5,769 nt of DNA from positions 1 to 5,769 of the forward strand of contig JADLAH010000130.1 in the NCBI GenBank assembly GCA_020848315.1. The letters run 5' to 3'. The translations under genes were made by a program, and so were the position numbers. Every line of letters starts with the position of its first letter. Positions within the stretch are counted from its first letter, which is position 1. Below, piece after piece: positions 1 through 5,700 of this stretch. The stretch comes from Chitinophagales bacterium. Its GTDB lineage: Bacteria > Bacteroidota > Bacteroidia > Chitinophagales > JADIYW01. The notes beneath the pieces are model-generated. The model ran no database searches. It was not told where the DNA came from and saw nothing but the letters and a program-made list of their open reading frames with translations.

Positions 1-51
1 ATACGGAAAAACGCGCAGCAAAGAACTGCAGCCTATCTGAACGGTAAATAA
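1..51 (+). CDS. C-terminal end of an upstream gene (partial, unidentified)
   Basis: Reading from base 1 gives 16 sense codons (IRKNAQQRTAAYLNGK) and then a TAA at 49-51. The other two plus frames also stop here (38-40 and 43-47 region), so the reading frame is not proven. I prefer this one because the stop lies only 8 bp before the ATG of the PAP2 gene at 60, a spacing typical of genes transcribed together, and because the polar, basic tail looks like an ordinary protein end. Nothing in 16 residues identifies a family. Confidence 0.4.
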   Translation: MRKNAQQRTAAYLNGK

Positions 52-59
52 TCCGATAA

Positions 60-644
60 ATGACAGATGTTATCAAAACATGGGATTATGCCATTCTGAA
101 TACCATTAACAACAAAGGTCATTTCTTCTTATTGGATATAATATTGCCCGTCATGCGCGATGCAAACACATGGATTCCCTTGTATGTTGCACTCACGTTG
201 TATACCGTCTATAAATTCCGCAGGAGCAGTTGGATATATATCCTTTGTATCGTGCTCGCTTTTGGCATATCCGATTTTGTGAATCACGAATTACTGAAAC
301 CTTTCTTTGCAAGAATGCGTCCTTGTCATCATACGGATTTATCCGTGCGATTGGTGCTCGGGCATTGCGGCGGACTGTGGAGTTTTCCGTCTTCACATGC
401 AGCCAATCACATGTCGATGGCACTCACGATTATTGGACTGCCTTTGTTTTCCGGTAAACTATCAAAGTGGCTGTGGCTCTGTTGGGCCATCACCATCGGA
501 TACGCGCAAATCTATGTGGGCGTTCATTTCCCGACAGATATAATAGCGGGTTTTATTTTTGGCAGTATGGTTGCACTGGTAATCGTGCAATGGATATATC
601 CACAACTCAACAAATTGCATCATAAATTTGATACAGAGAAATAA
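60..644 (+). CDS. PAP2-family membrane phosphatase
   Basis: A 194-residue integral membrane protein of the type 2 phosphatidic acid phosphatase superfamily. Members remove phosphate from lipid phosphates such as phosphatidic acid, undecaprenyl diphosphate or lipid A; the substrate here cannot be told. Visible motifs in order: motif 1 K80-x6-R87-P88 (KPFFARMRP); motif 2 P110-S-S-H113 (the usual form is PSGH) with the catalytic-type His113; motif 3 ending in nucleophile-type His156 and Asp160 (GVHFPTD). Motif 3 normally reads SRxxxxxHxxxD, but here the first two positions are Ala149-Gln150, so the phosphate-contacting arginine is absent. Hydrophobic stretches near 38-52, 58-76, 115-130, 136-156 and 160-180 fit the family's multi-span fold. 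Length is normal for a small single-domain member. It starts 8 bp after a possible upstream stop and has no clear Shine-Dalgarno sequence, so it is probably the last gene of an operon entering from the left. It converges on the tRNA gene. Confidence 0.9.
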   Translation: MTDVIKTWDYAILNTINNKGHFFLLDIILPVMRDANTWIPLYVALTLYTVYKFRRSSWIYILCIVLAFGISDFVNHELLKPFFARMRPCHHTDLSVRLVLGHCGGLWSFPSSHAANHMSMALTIIGLPLFSGKLSKWLWLCWAITIGYAQIYVGVHFPTDIIAGFIFGSMVALVIVQWIYPQLNKLHHKFDTEK

Positions 645-686
645 AACAGCAGGAAAATAAAGGAAAGGAAACTGAATTAGAAAATG

Positions 687-761
687 GGACACCGATGGGG
701 TTCGAACCCACGACCCTCGGAACCACAATCCGATGCTCTAACCAACTGAGCTACGGTGTCC
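687..761 (-). tRNA. tRNA-His (anticodon GTG)
   Basis: The minus strand folds into a complete cloverleaf: acceptor stem GACACCG/CGGTGTC (7 bp, 754-760 with 688-694), D stem GCTC/GAGC around AGTTGGTTA, anticodon stem TCGGA/TCCGA around loop TTGTGGT, 5-base variable region GGGTC, and T stem GTGGG/CCCAT (one G-T pair) around TTCGAAC. The anticodon GTG lies at 724-726, reading His codons CAC and CAU. The histidine identity pair is present: an extra G at position -1 (base 761) opposite discriminator C73 (base 687). The full CCA tail is not encoded, because the bases after C73 are C, A, T, so tRNA nucleotidyltransferase must add it. The gene stands alone, downstream of the ahcY terminator. Confidence 0.97.
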
Positions 762-781
762 ATCTCTAAAGAACTGAGCCG

Positions 782-789
782 CAAAGATA
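782..789 (-). promoter_or_regulatory. Candidate -7 promoter box for tRNA-His
   Basis: On the minus strand this reads TATCTTTG, a full match to the Bacteroidota -7 consensus TAnnTTTG. It lies 20 bases before the G-1 of the tRNA, leaving a short leader to be trimmed by RNase P. The -33 region is only T-rich with no clear TTTG. The tRNA lies beyond the ahcY terminator, so a promoter of its own is expected here. Confidence 0.6.
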
Positions 790-857
790 GAAATTTATTT
801 GTAAATAAAAAGCACTTCTATTCCTGCTTAAAAAATAATTAACGTAGCATCCTGCAC

Positions 858-889
858 AAAAAAATCCCGAAACACAGTTTCGGGATTTT
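858..889 (-). terminator. Intrinsic terminator of ahcY
   Basis: A perfect 12-bp inverted repeat, AAAATCCCGAAA (861-872) and TTTCGGGATTTT (878-889), with a 5-base loop that can close by one more C-G pair. Read on the minus strand, the G+C core is followed by an uninterrupted run of seven T (858-864), the classic Rho-independent layout. It sits 36 bp after the ahcY stop codon. The plus strand also has four T after the stem, so some bidirectional activity is possible, but no plus-strand gene ends nearby apart from the distant PAP2 gene. Confidence 0.9.
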
Positions 890-924
890 GCTATAGCATT
901 GATATCTATCTATCCGTATATTGA

Positions 925-2247
925 TTAATATCTGTAGTACTCCGGTTTGTATGGTCCTTCCACTGGAATATTCAGGTATTCACTTTGTTCCGGTGTCAGT
1001 ACATCCAGTTCCACGCCGATTTTTTTCAGGTGTAAACGCGCTACTTTTTCATCCAGGTGTTTAGGCAGCATATACACTTTGTTTTCGTATTTATCGCTGT
1101 GCATCCACAATTCCAGCTGAGCAATCACCTGATTGGAGAAAGAGTTGGACATTACAAAGGAAGGGTGACCAGTTGCGCAACCTAAGTTTACCAGACGACC
1201 TTCTGCCAACAGAATTACATCTTTACCATCGATAGTGTATTTGTCCACCTGTGGTTTGATTTCCACTTTTGTGTGACCGTAGTTATTATTCAGCCATGCT
1301 ACATCAATTTCGATATCGAAGTGACCGATATTGGCAACAATCGCTTTGTCTTTCATCAGTCGGAAGTGCTCGCCTGTCACGATATCGCGGCAGCCGGTGG
1401 TAGTTACGATGATATCTGCTTCTTTTACGGCATCCACCATTTTTTTCACTTCATATCCTTCCATAGCCGCCTGCAATGCACAAATCGGATCTATTTCCGT
1501 AACGATTACACGAGCACCTGCGCCACGCAGAGATTCTGCAGAACCTTTTCCTACGTCACCGAAGCCAGCAACTACCGCTACCTTACCGGCAATCATGACA
1601 TCTGTCGCACGACGGATAGCGTCCACACAACTTTCACGACAGCCGTATTTATTATCAAATTTTGATTTCGTTACTGAGTCGTTGATATTGATTGCAGGAA
1701 TCAGCAAAGTTCCTTTTTCCATGCGCTCATACAGACGGTGTACACCTGTTGTAGTTTCTTCAGATAAACCTCTGATACCTTTAGCCAGTTCAGGATAGTT
1801 GTCAAACACCATATTCGTCAGGTCACCACCATCATCCAGAATCATATTCAGCGGACGATCTTCAGAACCGAAGAATAAAGTCTGCTCAATACACCAGTTG
1901 AACTCTTCCTCGTTCATACCTTTCCATGCAAATACCGGAATACCCGCTGCGGCAATGGCTGCTGCGGCATGATCCTGCGTGGAGAAAATGTTACAGGAAG
2001 ACCAGGTTACTTCCGCACCCAGTGCCACCAGTGTTTCAATCAGCACCGCCGTTTGAATCGTCATGTGAAGACAACCCGCAATGCGAGCGCCTTTGAGCGG
2101 CTGTGACGGACCGAATTCTTCGCGCAGTGCCATTAAACCCGGCATCTCTGCTTCCGCCAGCTCGATTTCCTTGCGTCCCCATTCTGCGAGGGACATATCT
2201 TTAACTTTGTACTTCAAGCTAAAGTCTATTGCATTTGTTGTTGACAT
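925..2247 (-). CDS. ahcY: S-adenosylhomocysteine hydrolase (adenosylhomocysteinase)
   Basis: A 440-residue cytosolic, NAD-dependent enzyme that reversibly splits S-adenosylhomocysteine into adenosine and homocysteine, relieving product inhibition of methyltransferases and feeding the activated-methyl cycle. Visible features: substrate domain with H61 (GCLHMT), D139 (LDDGGDLTN) and E164 (SEETTTGVH); K194 and D198 in SVTKSKFDN; Rossmann NAD site [20 protein letters not shown] (229-247) with acidic E251; H309 in [10 protein letters not shown]; and the C-terminal tail KPEYYRY with K434 and Y438, which completes the NAD site of the partner subunit. All expected catalytic and cofactor residues are present. 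Length and the short catalytic-domain loops resemble the human-type enzyme (432 residues) rather than the longer bacterial forms with an insertion. I start at ATG 2247, not at the in-frame ATG at 2304: homology begins near [15 protein letters not shown], and the 19 extra codons would cover the -7 box and the inverted repeat. A strong terminator follows the stop. The gene is divergent from asnA and probably monocistronic. Confidence 0.97.
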   Translation of the reverse strand: MSTTNAIDFSLKYKVKDMSLAEWGRKEIELAEAEMPGLMALREEFGPSQPLKGARIAGCLHMTIQTAVLIETLVALGAEVTWSSCNIFSTQDHAAAAIAAAGIPVFAWKGMNEEEFNWCIEQTLFFGSEDRPLNMILDDGGDLTNMVFDNYPELAKGIRGLSEETTTGVHRLYERMEKGTLLIPAININDSVTKSKFDNKYGCRESCVDAIRRATDVMIAGKVAVVAGFGDVGKGSAESLRGAGARVIVTEIDPICALQAAMEGYEVKKMVDAVKEADIIVTTTGCRDIVTGEHFRLMKDKAIVANIGHFDIEIDVAWLNNNYGHTKVEIKPQVDKYTIDGKDVILLAEGRLVNLGCATGHPSFVMSNSFSNQVIAQLELWMHSDKYENKVYMLPKHLDEKVARLHLKKIGVELDVLTPEQSEYLNIPVEGPYKPEYYRY

Positions 2248-2267
2248 AATAGTTTTGTATTTGACTG

Positions 2268-2275
2268 CAAAATTA
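2268..2275 (-). promoter_or_regulatory. Candidate -7 promoter box for ahcY
   Basis: The minus strand reads TAATTTTG, a match to TAnnTTTG, 20 bases before the chosen ahcY ATG. This predicts an RNA leader of about 15 bases with no Shine-Dalgarno sequence, as is common in Bacteroidota. The -33 position is T-rich (TTTA) rather than a clean TTTG. The box supports the downstream start, since it lies inside the reading frame extended to 2304. Confidence 0.55.
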
Positions 2276-2296
2276 ATCACTGTTCCGCTAAATAAA

Positions 2297-2312
2297 GTTG
2301 CCATAGGGCAAC
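2297..2312. repeat. Inverted repeat GTTGCC-ATAG-GGCAAC upstream of ahcY
   Basis: Two perfect 6-bp arms (2297-2302 and 2307-2312) around a 4-bp spacer. The element lies 50 bp upstream of the ahcY ATG and just upstream of where the -33 element should be, roughly -35 to -50 from the expected start of transcription. Its position and symmetry suit a dimeric DNA-binding protein. It has no T-run, so it is not a terminator. It falls outside the predicted ahcY leader, so a leader-RNA role is unlikely. Which regulator, if any, binds it is unknown. Confidence 0.5.
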
Positions 2313-2405
2313 AAATTGAGAAATATCAGGCGAGAAAATCCCTATGCATACATTCATTTTCAAAATAAATAGCCGACATTTGTTCTGCCAAAATACACCC
2401 GACTT

Positions 2406-3407
2406 ATGAACGAAATACTGCAACGCGAAGCAGCCATTACCCTGGTTAAGGATACTTTTTCCAGATTTTTATGTGATTATTTGCATCTTACCCGAGTGTC
2501 ATCACCACTGATAGTACTGGACGGCACAGGATTAAATGATGATTTAAACGGCATTGAGCGTCCTGTTGCCTTTCCCATTAAATCGCTGGATGAGCAACGT
2601 GCGGTAGTGGTACATTCACTGGCCAAATGGAAACGCGTACGGCTGAAAGAACTGGGTGTGGAAACAGGCAGAGGCATCCTCACCGATATGCGGGCGCTGC
2701 GTCCGGATGAAGACTATAGCCCTATACATTCCATCTATGTAGACCAATGGGATTGGGAAAAACATATTTCAGCTGATGACCGTAATCTGCAATATCTCAA
2801 AAATACGGTGAACAATATCTACGAGGCACTCAAGGAAACAGAACAGGTGATACATCAGCATTATGCTAACCTTACCCCTGTCCTGCCTGAGCAGATTCAC
2901 TTTATCCACTCGGAAGAACTGCTGCAGCGATATCCGGAAATGACCGCAAAAGAAAGAGAAAATGCTATCGCCAAGGAATATGGCGCGGTATTTATCATGG
3001 GCATTGGCGGCAAATTATCCAATGGCGAAGCCCACGACGGACGTGCCGCAGATTATGACGACTGGAGCACCAGAAATGAAGACGGTTATGCAGGATTCAA
3101 TGGCGATATTATCCTGTGGCATCCTGTATTGCAATCCGCATTTGAAGTATCCTCGATGGGCATCCGTGTAGACAAACTGGCCATGGAAGTGCAGCTGAAA
3201 GAGAAAAACTGCGAAGACAAGAAAACACTGTCATTCCACCGCATGCTGCTCGAGGGCGCCTTGCCGGAAAGCATCGGCGGCGGTATCGGACAGTCACGGC
3301 TCTGCATGTTCATGCTCAGAAAATCCCATATCGGCGAAGTGCAGGTGAGTGTATGGTCTGATGCCATCAGAGAAAAAATGAAAGCAGAAGGCATCACGCT
3401 TTTATAA
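2406..3407 (+). CDS. asnA: Aspartate-ammonia ligase (asparagine synthetase A)
   Basis: A 333-residue cytosolic enzyme that makes asparagine from aspartate, ammonia and ATP through a beta-aspartyl-AMP intermediate. It has the class II aminoacyl-tRNA synthetase-like fold and is close to the usual length (E. coli AsnA is 330). Family landmarks are in order: the D45-D46 segment (GLNDDLNG), HSLAKWKR (70-77), MRALRPDED (95-103) with R99, YVDQWDWE (111-118) with Q114, IHFIHSEELLQRYP (164-177), GIGGKLSNG (199-207), DYDDWS (216-221), ELSSMGIR-like EVSSMGIR (247-254) and the motif-3-like GGGIGQSRL (291-299). D45, R99 and Q114 align with active-site residues of the E. coli enzyme as I recall them. No internal break or truncation is seen. 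The start ATG at 2406 gives an N-terminus like that of the family. There is no Shine-Dalgarno sequence; the best promoter-like box is GACATTTG at 2375-2382, one mismatch from TAnnTTTG. The gene is divergent from ahcY and ends 6 bp from the convergent regulator gene. Confidence 0.97.
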   Translation: MNEILQREAAITLVKDTFSRFLCDYLHLTRVSSPLIVLDGTGLNDDLNGIERPVAFPIKSLDEQRAVVVHSLAKWKRVRLKELGVETGRGILTDMRALRPDEDYSPIHSIYVDQWDWEKHISADDRNLQYLKNTVNNIYEALKETEQVIHQHYANLTPVLPEQIHFIHSEELLQRYPEMTAKERENAIAKEYGAVFIMGIGGKLSNGEAHDGRAADYDDWSTRNEDGYAGFNGDIILWHPVLQSAFEVSSMGIRVDKLAMEVQLKEKNCEDKKTLSFHRMLLEGALPESIGGGIGQSRLCMFMLRKSHIGEVQVSVWSDAIREKMKAEGITLL

Positions 3408-3413
3408 ACTGAT

Positions 3414-3980
3414 CTAGCGAATATTCTTCTTAATGCGGCTCAAAGAAGTCGGTGTAACACCGATAAAAGAAGCCAGATATTTCTGTGGAATCGTCTGCAA
3501 TAATTCCGGCTTATTAAGCAAATCCAGATAACGCTGTTCCGCGGAATCGCGCTGCAAAGCAGTGAATCTTTCCAGTAAATGCAGAATCACATCTTCCCAG
3601 AATTTGCGCATCATCTCCTGCATTTTGGGATGTGTCTCGTACAGTTTGTTCAGTGCTGATTTCGGAAGATACAATATCTCGGATTCTTCGATAGCCTGCA
3701 GGTAATTATTCGTAGGCGTTTCGCTGATAAAACTGTAGATCTCAATCGCGGAAGAATGCCGAAGTGCAAACCAGACAGAGACTTCCACATCTTCCTGCAG
3801 ATAATACAGGCGAAGACATCCGCTTTGCACAAAAATCAGGTCTTTGCAAACCTCACCGGCCACCAGCAGCAGTTCGTTTTTCTTCACCTTTTTCTTTTTG
3901 AACTTACTGACAATATCTTCCAGTTCCGCGTCGGGAAGCTGCACATAATCGCTGAAGAATTTTTTGAGTTCGGTGGTCAT
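3414..3980 (-). CDS. Crp/Fnr-family transcriptional regulator
   Basis: A 188-residue DNA-binding regulator. Residues about 20-110 look like a cyclic-nucleotide-binding beta-barrel (KKNELLLVAGEVCKDLIFVQ, then GCLRLYY, then a strand ending EILYLPK). Residues about 115-145 form the long dimerisation helix, and a C-terminal helix-turn-helix spans about 162-187 (TIPQKYLASFIGVTPTSLSR). Length is usual for the many small Bacteroidota members. The phosphate-binding cassette that in E. coli CRP carries Gly-Glu and Arg-Ser/Thr is not recognisable: the region reads FISETPTNNYLQA (84-96), so cAMP binding is doubtful. There are only two cysteines (45, 55), so an FNR-type iron-sulfur cluster is not expected. 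I choose ATG 3980. An upstream in-frame TTG at 3992 would add four residues but overlaps the promoter box. The gene is divergent from ftcD, and could regulate itself and that gene, which is inference from position only. Confidence 0.88.
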   Translation of the reverse strand: MTTELKKFFSDYVQLPDAELEDIVSKFKKKKVKKNELLLVAGEVCKDLIFVQSGCLRLYYLQEDVEVSVWFALRHSSAIEIYSFISETPTNNYLQAIEESEILYLPKSALNKLYETHPKMQEMMRKFWEDVILHLLERFTALQRDSAEQRYLDLLNKPELLQTIPQKYLASFIGVTPTSLSRIKKNIR

Positions 3981-3989
3981 ATTGGCATC

Positions 3990-4019
3990 CAAACTTAGTA
4001 AAAATTTATCTATCTCAAA
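3990..4019 (-). promoter_or_regulatory. Promoter of the Crp/Fnr-like gene (-33 and -7 elements)
   Basis: On the minus strand a TTTG (4016-4019) is followed by 18 bases and TAAGTTTG (3990-3997), a full match to the Bacteroidota pattern TTTG-N17-20-TAnnTTTG. The -7 box ends 9 bases before ATG 3980, so the mRNA leader would be only a few bases long. This is the best two-part promoter in the window and argues against the TTG start at 3992, which lies inside the -7 box. Confidence 0.7.
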
Positions 4020-4042
4020 AATGGCATACTATAAGAAATTCG

Positions 4043-4050
4043 TACATTTG
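4043..4050 (+). promoter_or_regulatory. Candidate -7 promoter box for ftcD
   Basis: The sequence TACATTTG matches TAnnTTTG exactly and ends 6 bases before the chosen ftcD ATG at 4057. The start of transcription would then fall at or within a few bases of the start codon, giving a leaderless or nearly leaderless mRNA. No TTTG is seen at the -33 spacing (4020-4024 reads AATGG), which could mean a weak or activator-dependent promoter, or that the match is chance. Confidence 0.45.
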
Positions 4051-4056
4051 GTGTTT

Positions 4057-5022
4057 ATGTTCTCCTCTGCCGAACCACTGATAGAATGCGTGCCGAATTT
4101 TTCTGAAGGAAGAAATCATGCGGTTATTGATGCCATTGCCGATGCTATCCGACAGGTGCCGGACGTGAAGTTGCTGCACATCGACATGGGCTATGATGCC
4201 AACAGAACGGTATACACATTCGCCGGAAAGCCCGCTGCTGTCGCGGAGGCAGCCTTCCAGGCGGTACTGACGGCAGCGAAACTGATTGATATGCGCCAAC
4301 ATCATGGCGAACACCCGCGCATGGGCGCCTGTGATGTCTGCCCTTTTATTCCGGTGCAACATATCAGCATGGAGGAAGTAATAGCATTGTCGAAATCCGT
4401 TGGCAGACGCATCGGTGAGCAGGGCATTCCGGTATTCCTGTATGAATTTTCGGCGACATCATCGGAACGACAAAATCTGGCGTACCTGCGGAAAGGCGAA
4501 TATGAGGGCATCAGCGATAAGATAATGCAGCCGGAATGGCAACCCGATTTTGGTCCGCAGCTATTTCATCCAACTTTTGGTATGATGGCGCTGGGTGCGC
4601 GCAAATTTCTTATTGCATACAATGTCAATCTCGACACAAAAGACCTGCAACTTGCCAAAAATATTGCCAGAGAAATCAGAGAGATGCGGATGCAATCCGG
4701 CAACAGCAAGGCACAGCGGACACTGCAACATGTGAAAGCCATTGGTTGGTGGATGGAAGCCTATAACTGTACCCAGATTTCCACCAATATTACTGATATT
4801 TTTGAAAGTCCTATCGTAGAGGTATTTGATATTATCCGCGCCACAGCAGACCGTTTCGGGGTAGCCGTTGCAGGCAGCGAACTCATCGGACTGATACCGG
4901 AAGCAGCTTTGAAACACGACCGGATGTCACCACAGGAAGTAGTTAGCTACCTCGGGTTAGATAGCTTAAAACCTTTTGATTTACAGGAGCGTATCCTCGA
5001 AAGACTTTTAGTAAAAGTTTAA
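4057..5022 (+). CDS. ftcD: Glutamate formimidoyltransferase
   Basis: A 321-residue cytosolic enzyme that moves the formimino group between formimino-glutamate, the end product of histidine breakdown, and tetrahydrofolate. Both formiminotransferase subdomains are present and the cyclodeaminase domain of the animal bifunctional protein is absent. Landmarks: ECVPNFSEGRN (10-20), NRTVYTFAG (49-57), GEHPRMGACDVCPFIPV (84-100) with His86, which aligns with catalytic His82 of the mammalian enzyme, WQPDFGP (161-167), GARKFLIAYNVNL (180-192) and QISTNITD (240-247). I start at ATG 4057: the family begins just before ECVPNFSEG. The longer frame from 3964 would add 31 residues unlike the family, overlap the divergent regulator gene and its promoter, and contain the -7 box. 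None of the other histidine-degradation genes (hutH, hutU, hutI) or a cyclodeaminase gene is in the window. It is divergent from the Crp/Fnr-like gene; 71 bp separate it from the next gene on the same strand, with no terminator seen, so partial cotranscription is possible. Confidence 0.95.
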   Translation: MFSSAEPLIECVPNFSEGRNHAVIDAIADAIRQVPDVKLLHIDMGYDANRTVYTFAGKPAAVAEAAFQAVLTAAKLIDMRQHHGEHPRMGACDVCPFIPVQHISMEEVIALSKSVGRRIGEQGIPVFLYEFSATSSERQNLAYLRKGEYEGISDKIMQPEWQPDFGPQLFHPTFGMMALGARKFLIAYNVNLDTKDLQLAKNIAREIREMRMQSGNSKAQRTLQHVKAIGWWMEAYNCTQISTNITDIFESPIVEVFDIIRATADRFGVAVAGSELIGLIPEAALKHDRMSPQEVVSYLGLDSLKPFDLQERILERLLVKV

Positions 5023-5093
5023 CAAAAAATCCTTCCCTTACATTTTTACATTCAATACCTTATGCATAATTTCAACTAACTAAAAAGGTGTAT

Positions 5094-5633
5094 ATGCTCA
5101 AAGGTCTTCTTTTTATTGCTGCAGGTGTGATTACATGGACTTTACTGGAATATGTCATCCACCGTTTTCTGGGACATATGAAAAAAGGAAAAAATCCTGT
5201 CCGTCTGGAACATCAGCGCCACCATGCGGAAGCACATTATTTCGCGCCCATGTGGAAGAAACTGATACTGGCAACATTGGTTTTGTCGACCTCCACCTTA
5301 CTCACCGGACTGATATTTACCTTTGAAATGGGCTTCCTTTTTTCATTGGGTTTAGCAGGAATGTATTTCCTCTATGAATATACCCACCGAGTATTTCATA
5401 TCAGAGAACCGCTGATTCGCTATGGTTTGAAAATGCGCAAACACCATTTTTATCATCACTTTGGCAATCCAAAATTAAATCACGGCGTAACTACCGCATT
5501 CTGGGACAGAGTGTTTGGTACTTATACGAAACCGGATGTTGTTAAAGTACCCAATAAACTGACGATGGTATGGCTTAAAGACAACCATCACGGATTGAAA
5601 CAGAAATACCAGCGCCATTTCAAAGTGCATTAA
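5094..5633 (+). CDS. Fatty acid hydroxylase / sterol desaturase-family membrane protein
   Basis: A 179-residue membrane protein of the di-iron, histidine-rich fatty acid hydroxylase superfamily, which uses oxygen and electrons to hydroxylate or desaturate lipids. Histidine clusters in order: H23-x4-H28 (HRFLGH), H40-x2-H43-H44 (HQRHH) with H48, H98-x3-H102 (HRVFH), H117-H118-x2-H121-H122 (HHFYHH) and H130 (NHGVTTAFWDRVFGTY, a family C-terminal signature). Hydrophobic spans lie at about 4-20, 56-77 and 79-95. The order and spacing match the fatty acid 2-hydroxylase-like branch without the cytochrome b5 domain found in eukaryotic FA2H. The likely substrate is a membrane fatty acid or sphingolipid acyl chain, since many Bacteroidota make such lipids; a carotenoid or sterol-like substrate cannot be excluded. 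I use ATG 5094; a GTG at 5088 is in frame two codons earlier, but AAAAGG at 5083-5088 is a fair ribosome-binding site for the ATG. It follows ftcD by 71 bp; TACATTTT at 5039-5046 is one base off the -7 consensus. Confidence 0.88.
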   Translation: MLKGLLFIAAGVITWTLLEYVIHRFLGHMKKGKNPVRLEHQRHHAEAHYFAPMWKKLILATLVLSTSTLLTGLIFTFEMGFLFSLGLAGMYFLYEYTHRVFHIREPLIRYGLKMRKHHFYHHFGNPKLNHGVTTAFWDRVFGTYTKPDVVKVPNKLTMVWLKDNHHGLKQKYQRHFKVH

Positions 5634-5680
5634 TCACGTTCTTTTAATACGTATTCTTTTCCGATAAACCGGATTCTTAG

Positions 5681-5688
5681 CATCTTTG
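5681..5688 (+). promoter_or_regulatory. Weak candidate -7 promoter box for the last gene
   Basis: CATCTTTG differs by one base from TAnnTTTG and ends 12 bases before the ATG at 5701. A T-run (5657-5660) stands 20 bases upstream, where a -33 element would be. The position is right for a Bacteroidota promoter, but neither element is a full match. Confidence 0.3.
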
Positions 5689-5700
5689 TGCAACCAACTC

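Noticed and set aside
687..761. A link between the tRNA-His gene and ftcD through histidine, or the tRNA as an integration site
   Set aside because: They are more than 3 kb apart with unrelated genes between. No repeat of the tRNA 3' end, integrase or mobile-element feature is visible in the window.
1331..1798. A 155-codon open frame on the plus strand inside ahcY, and a 130-codon one at 1273-1665
   Set aside because: Both are antisense to highly conserved ahcY codons, have no family-like motifs and no upstream signals; they are shadows of the real gene.
2248..2304. A longer ahcY frame starting at ATG 2304 (19 extra residues)
   Set aside because: The extra residues do not resemble the family N-terminus, and the segment contains the -7 box and part of the inverted repeat, so ATG 2247 is preferred.
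3964..4056. A longer ftcD frame starting at 3964 (31 extra residues)
   Set aside because: It would overlap the divergent regulator gene and both promoters. The family begins close to ECVPNFSEG, so ATG 4057 fits.
4561..4917. Open frames on the minus strand inside ftcD (118 codons here, 115 codons at 4015-4362)
   Set aside because: They lie antisense to a well-supported conserved gene and look like composition artefacts.
5646..5655. Palindrome AATACGTATT after the hydroxylase gene, tested as a terminator or operator
   Set aside because: It is a 10-bp A+T-rich palindrome with no loop and no G+C core. Such sequences are common by chance, and it does not align with the weak promoter downstream.
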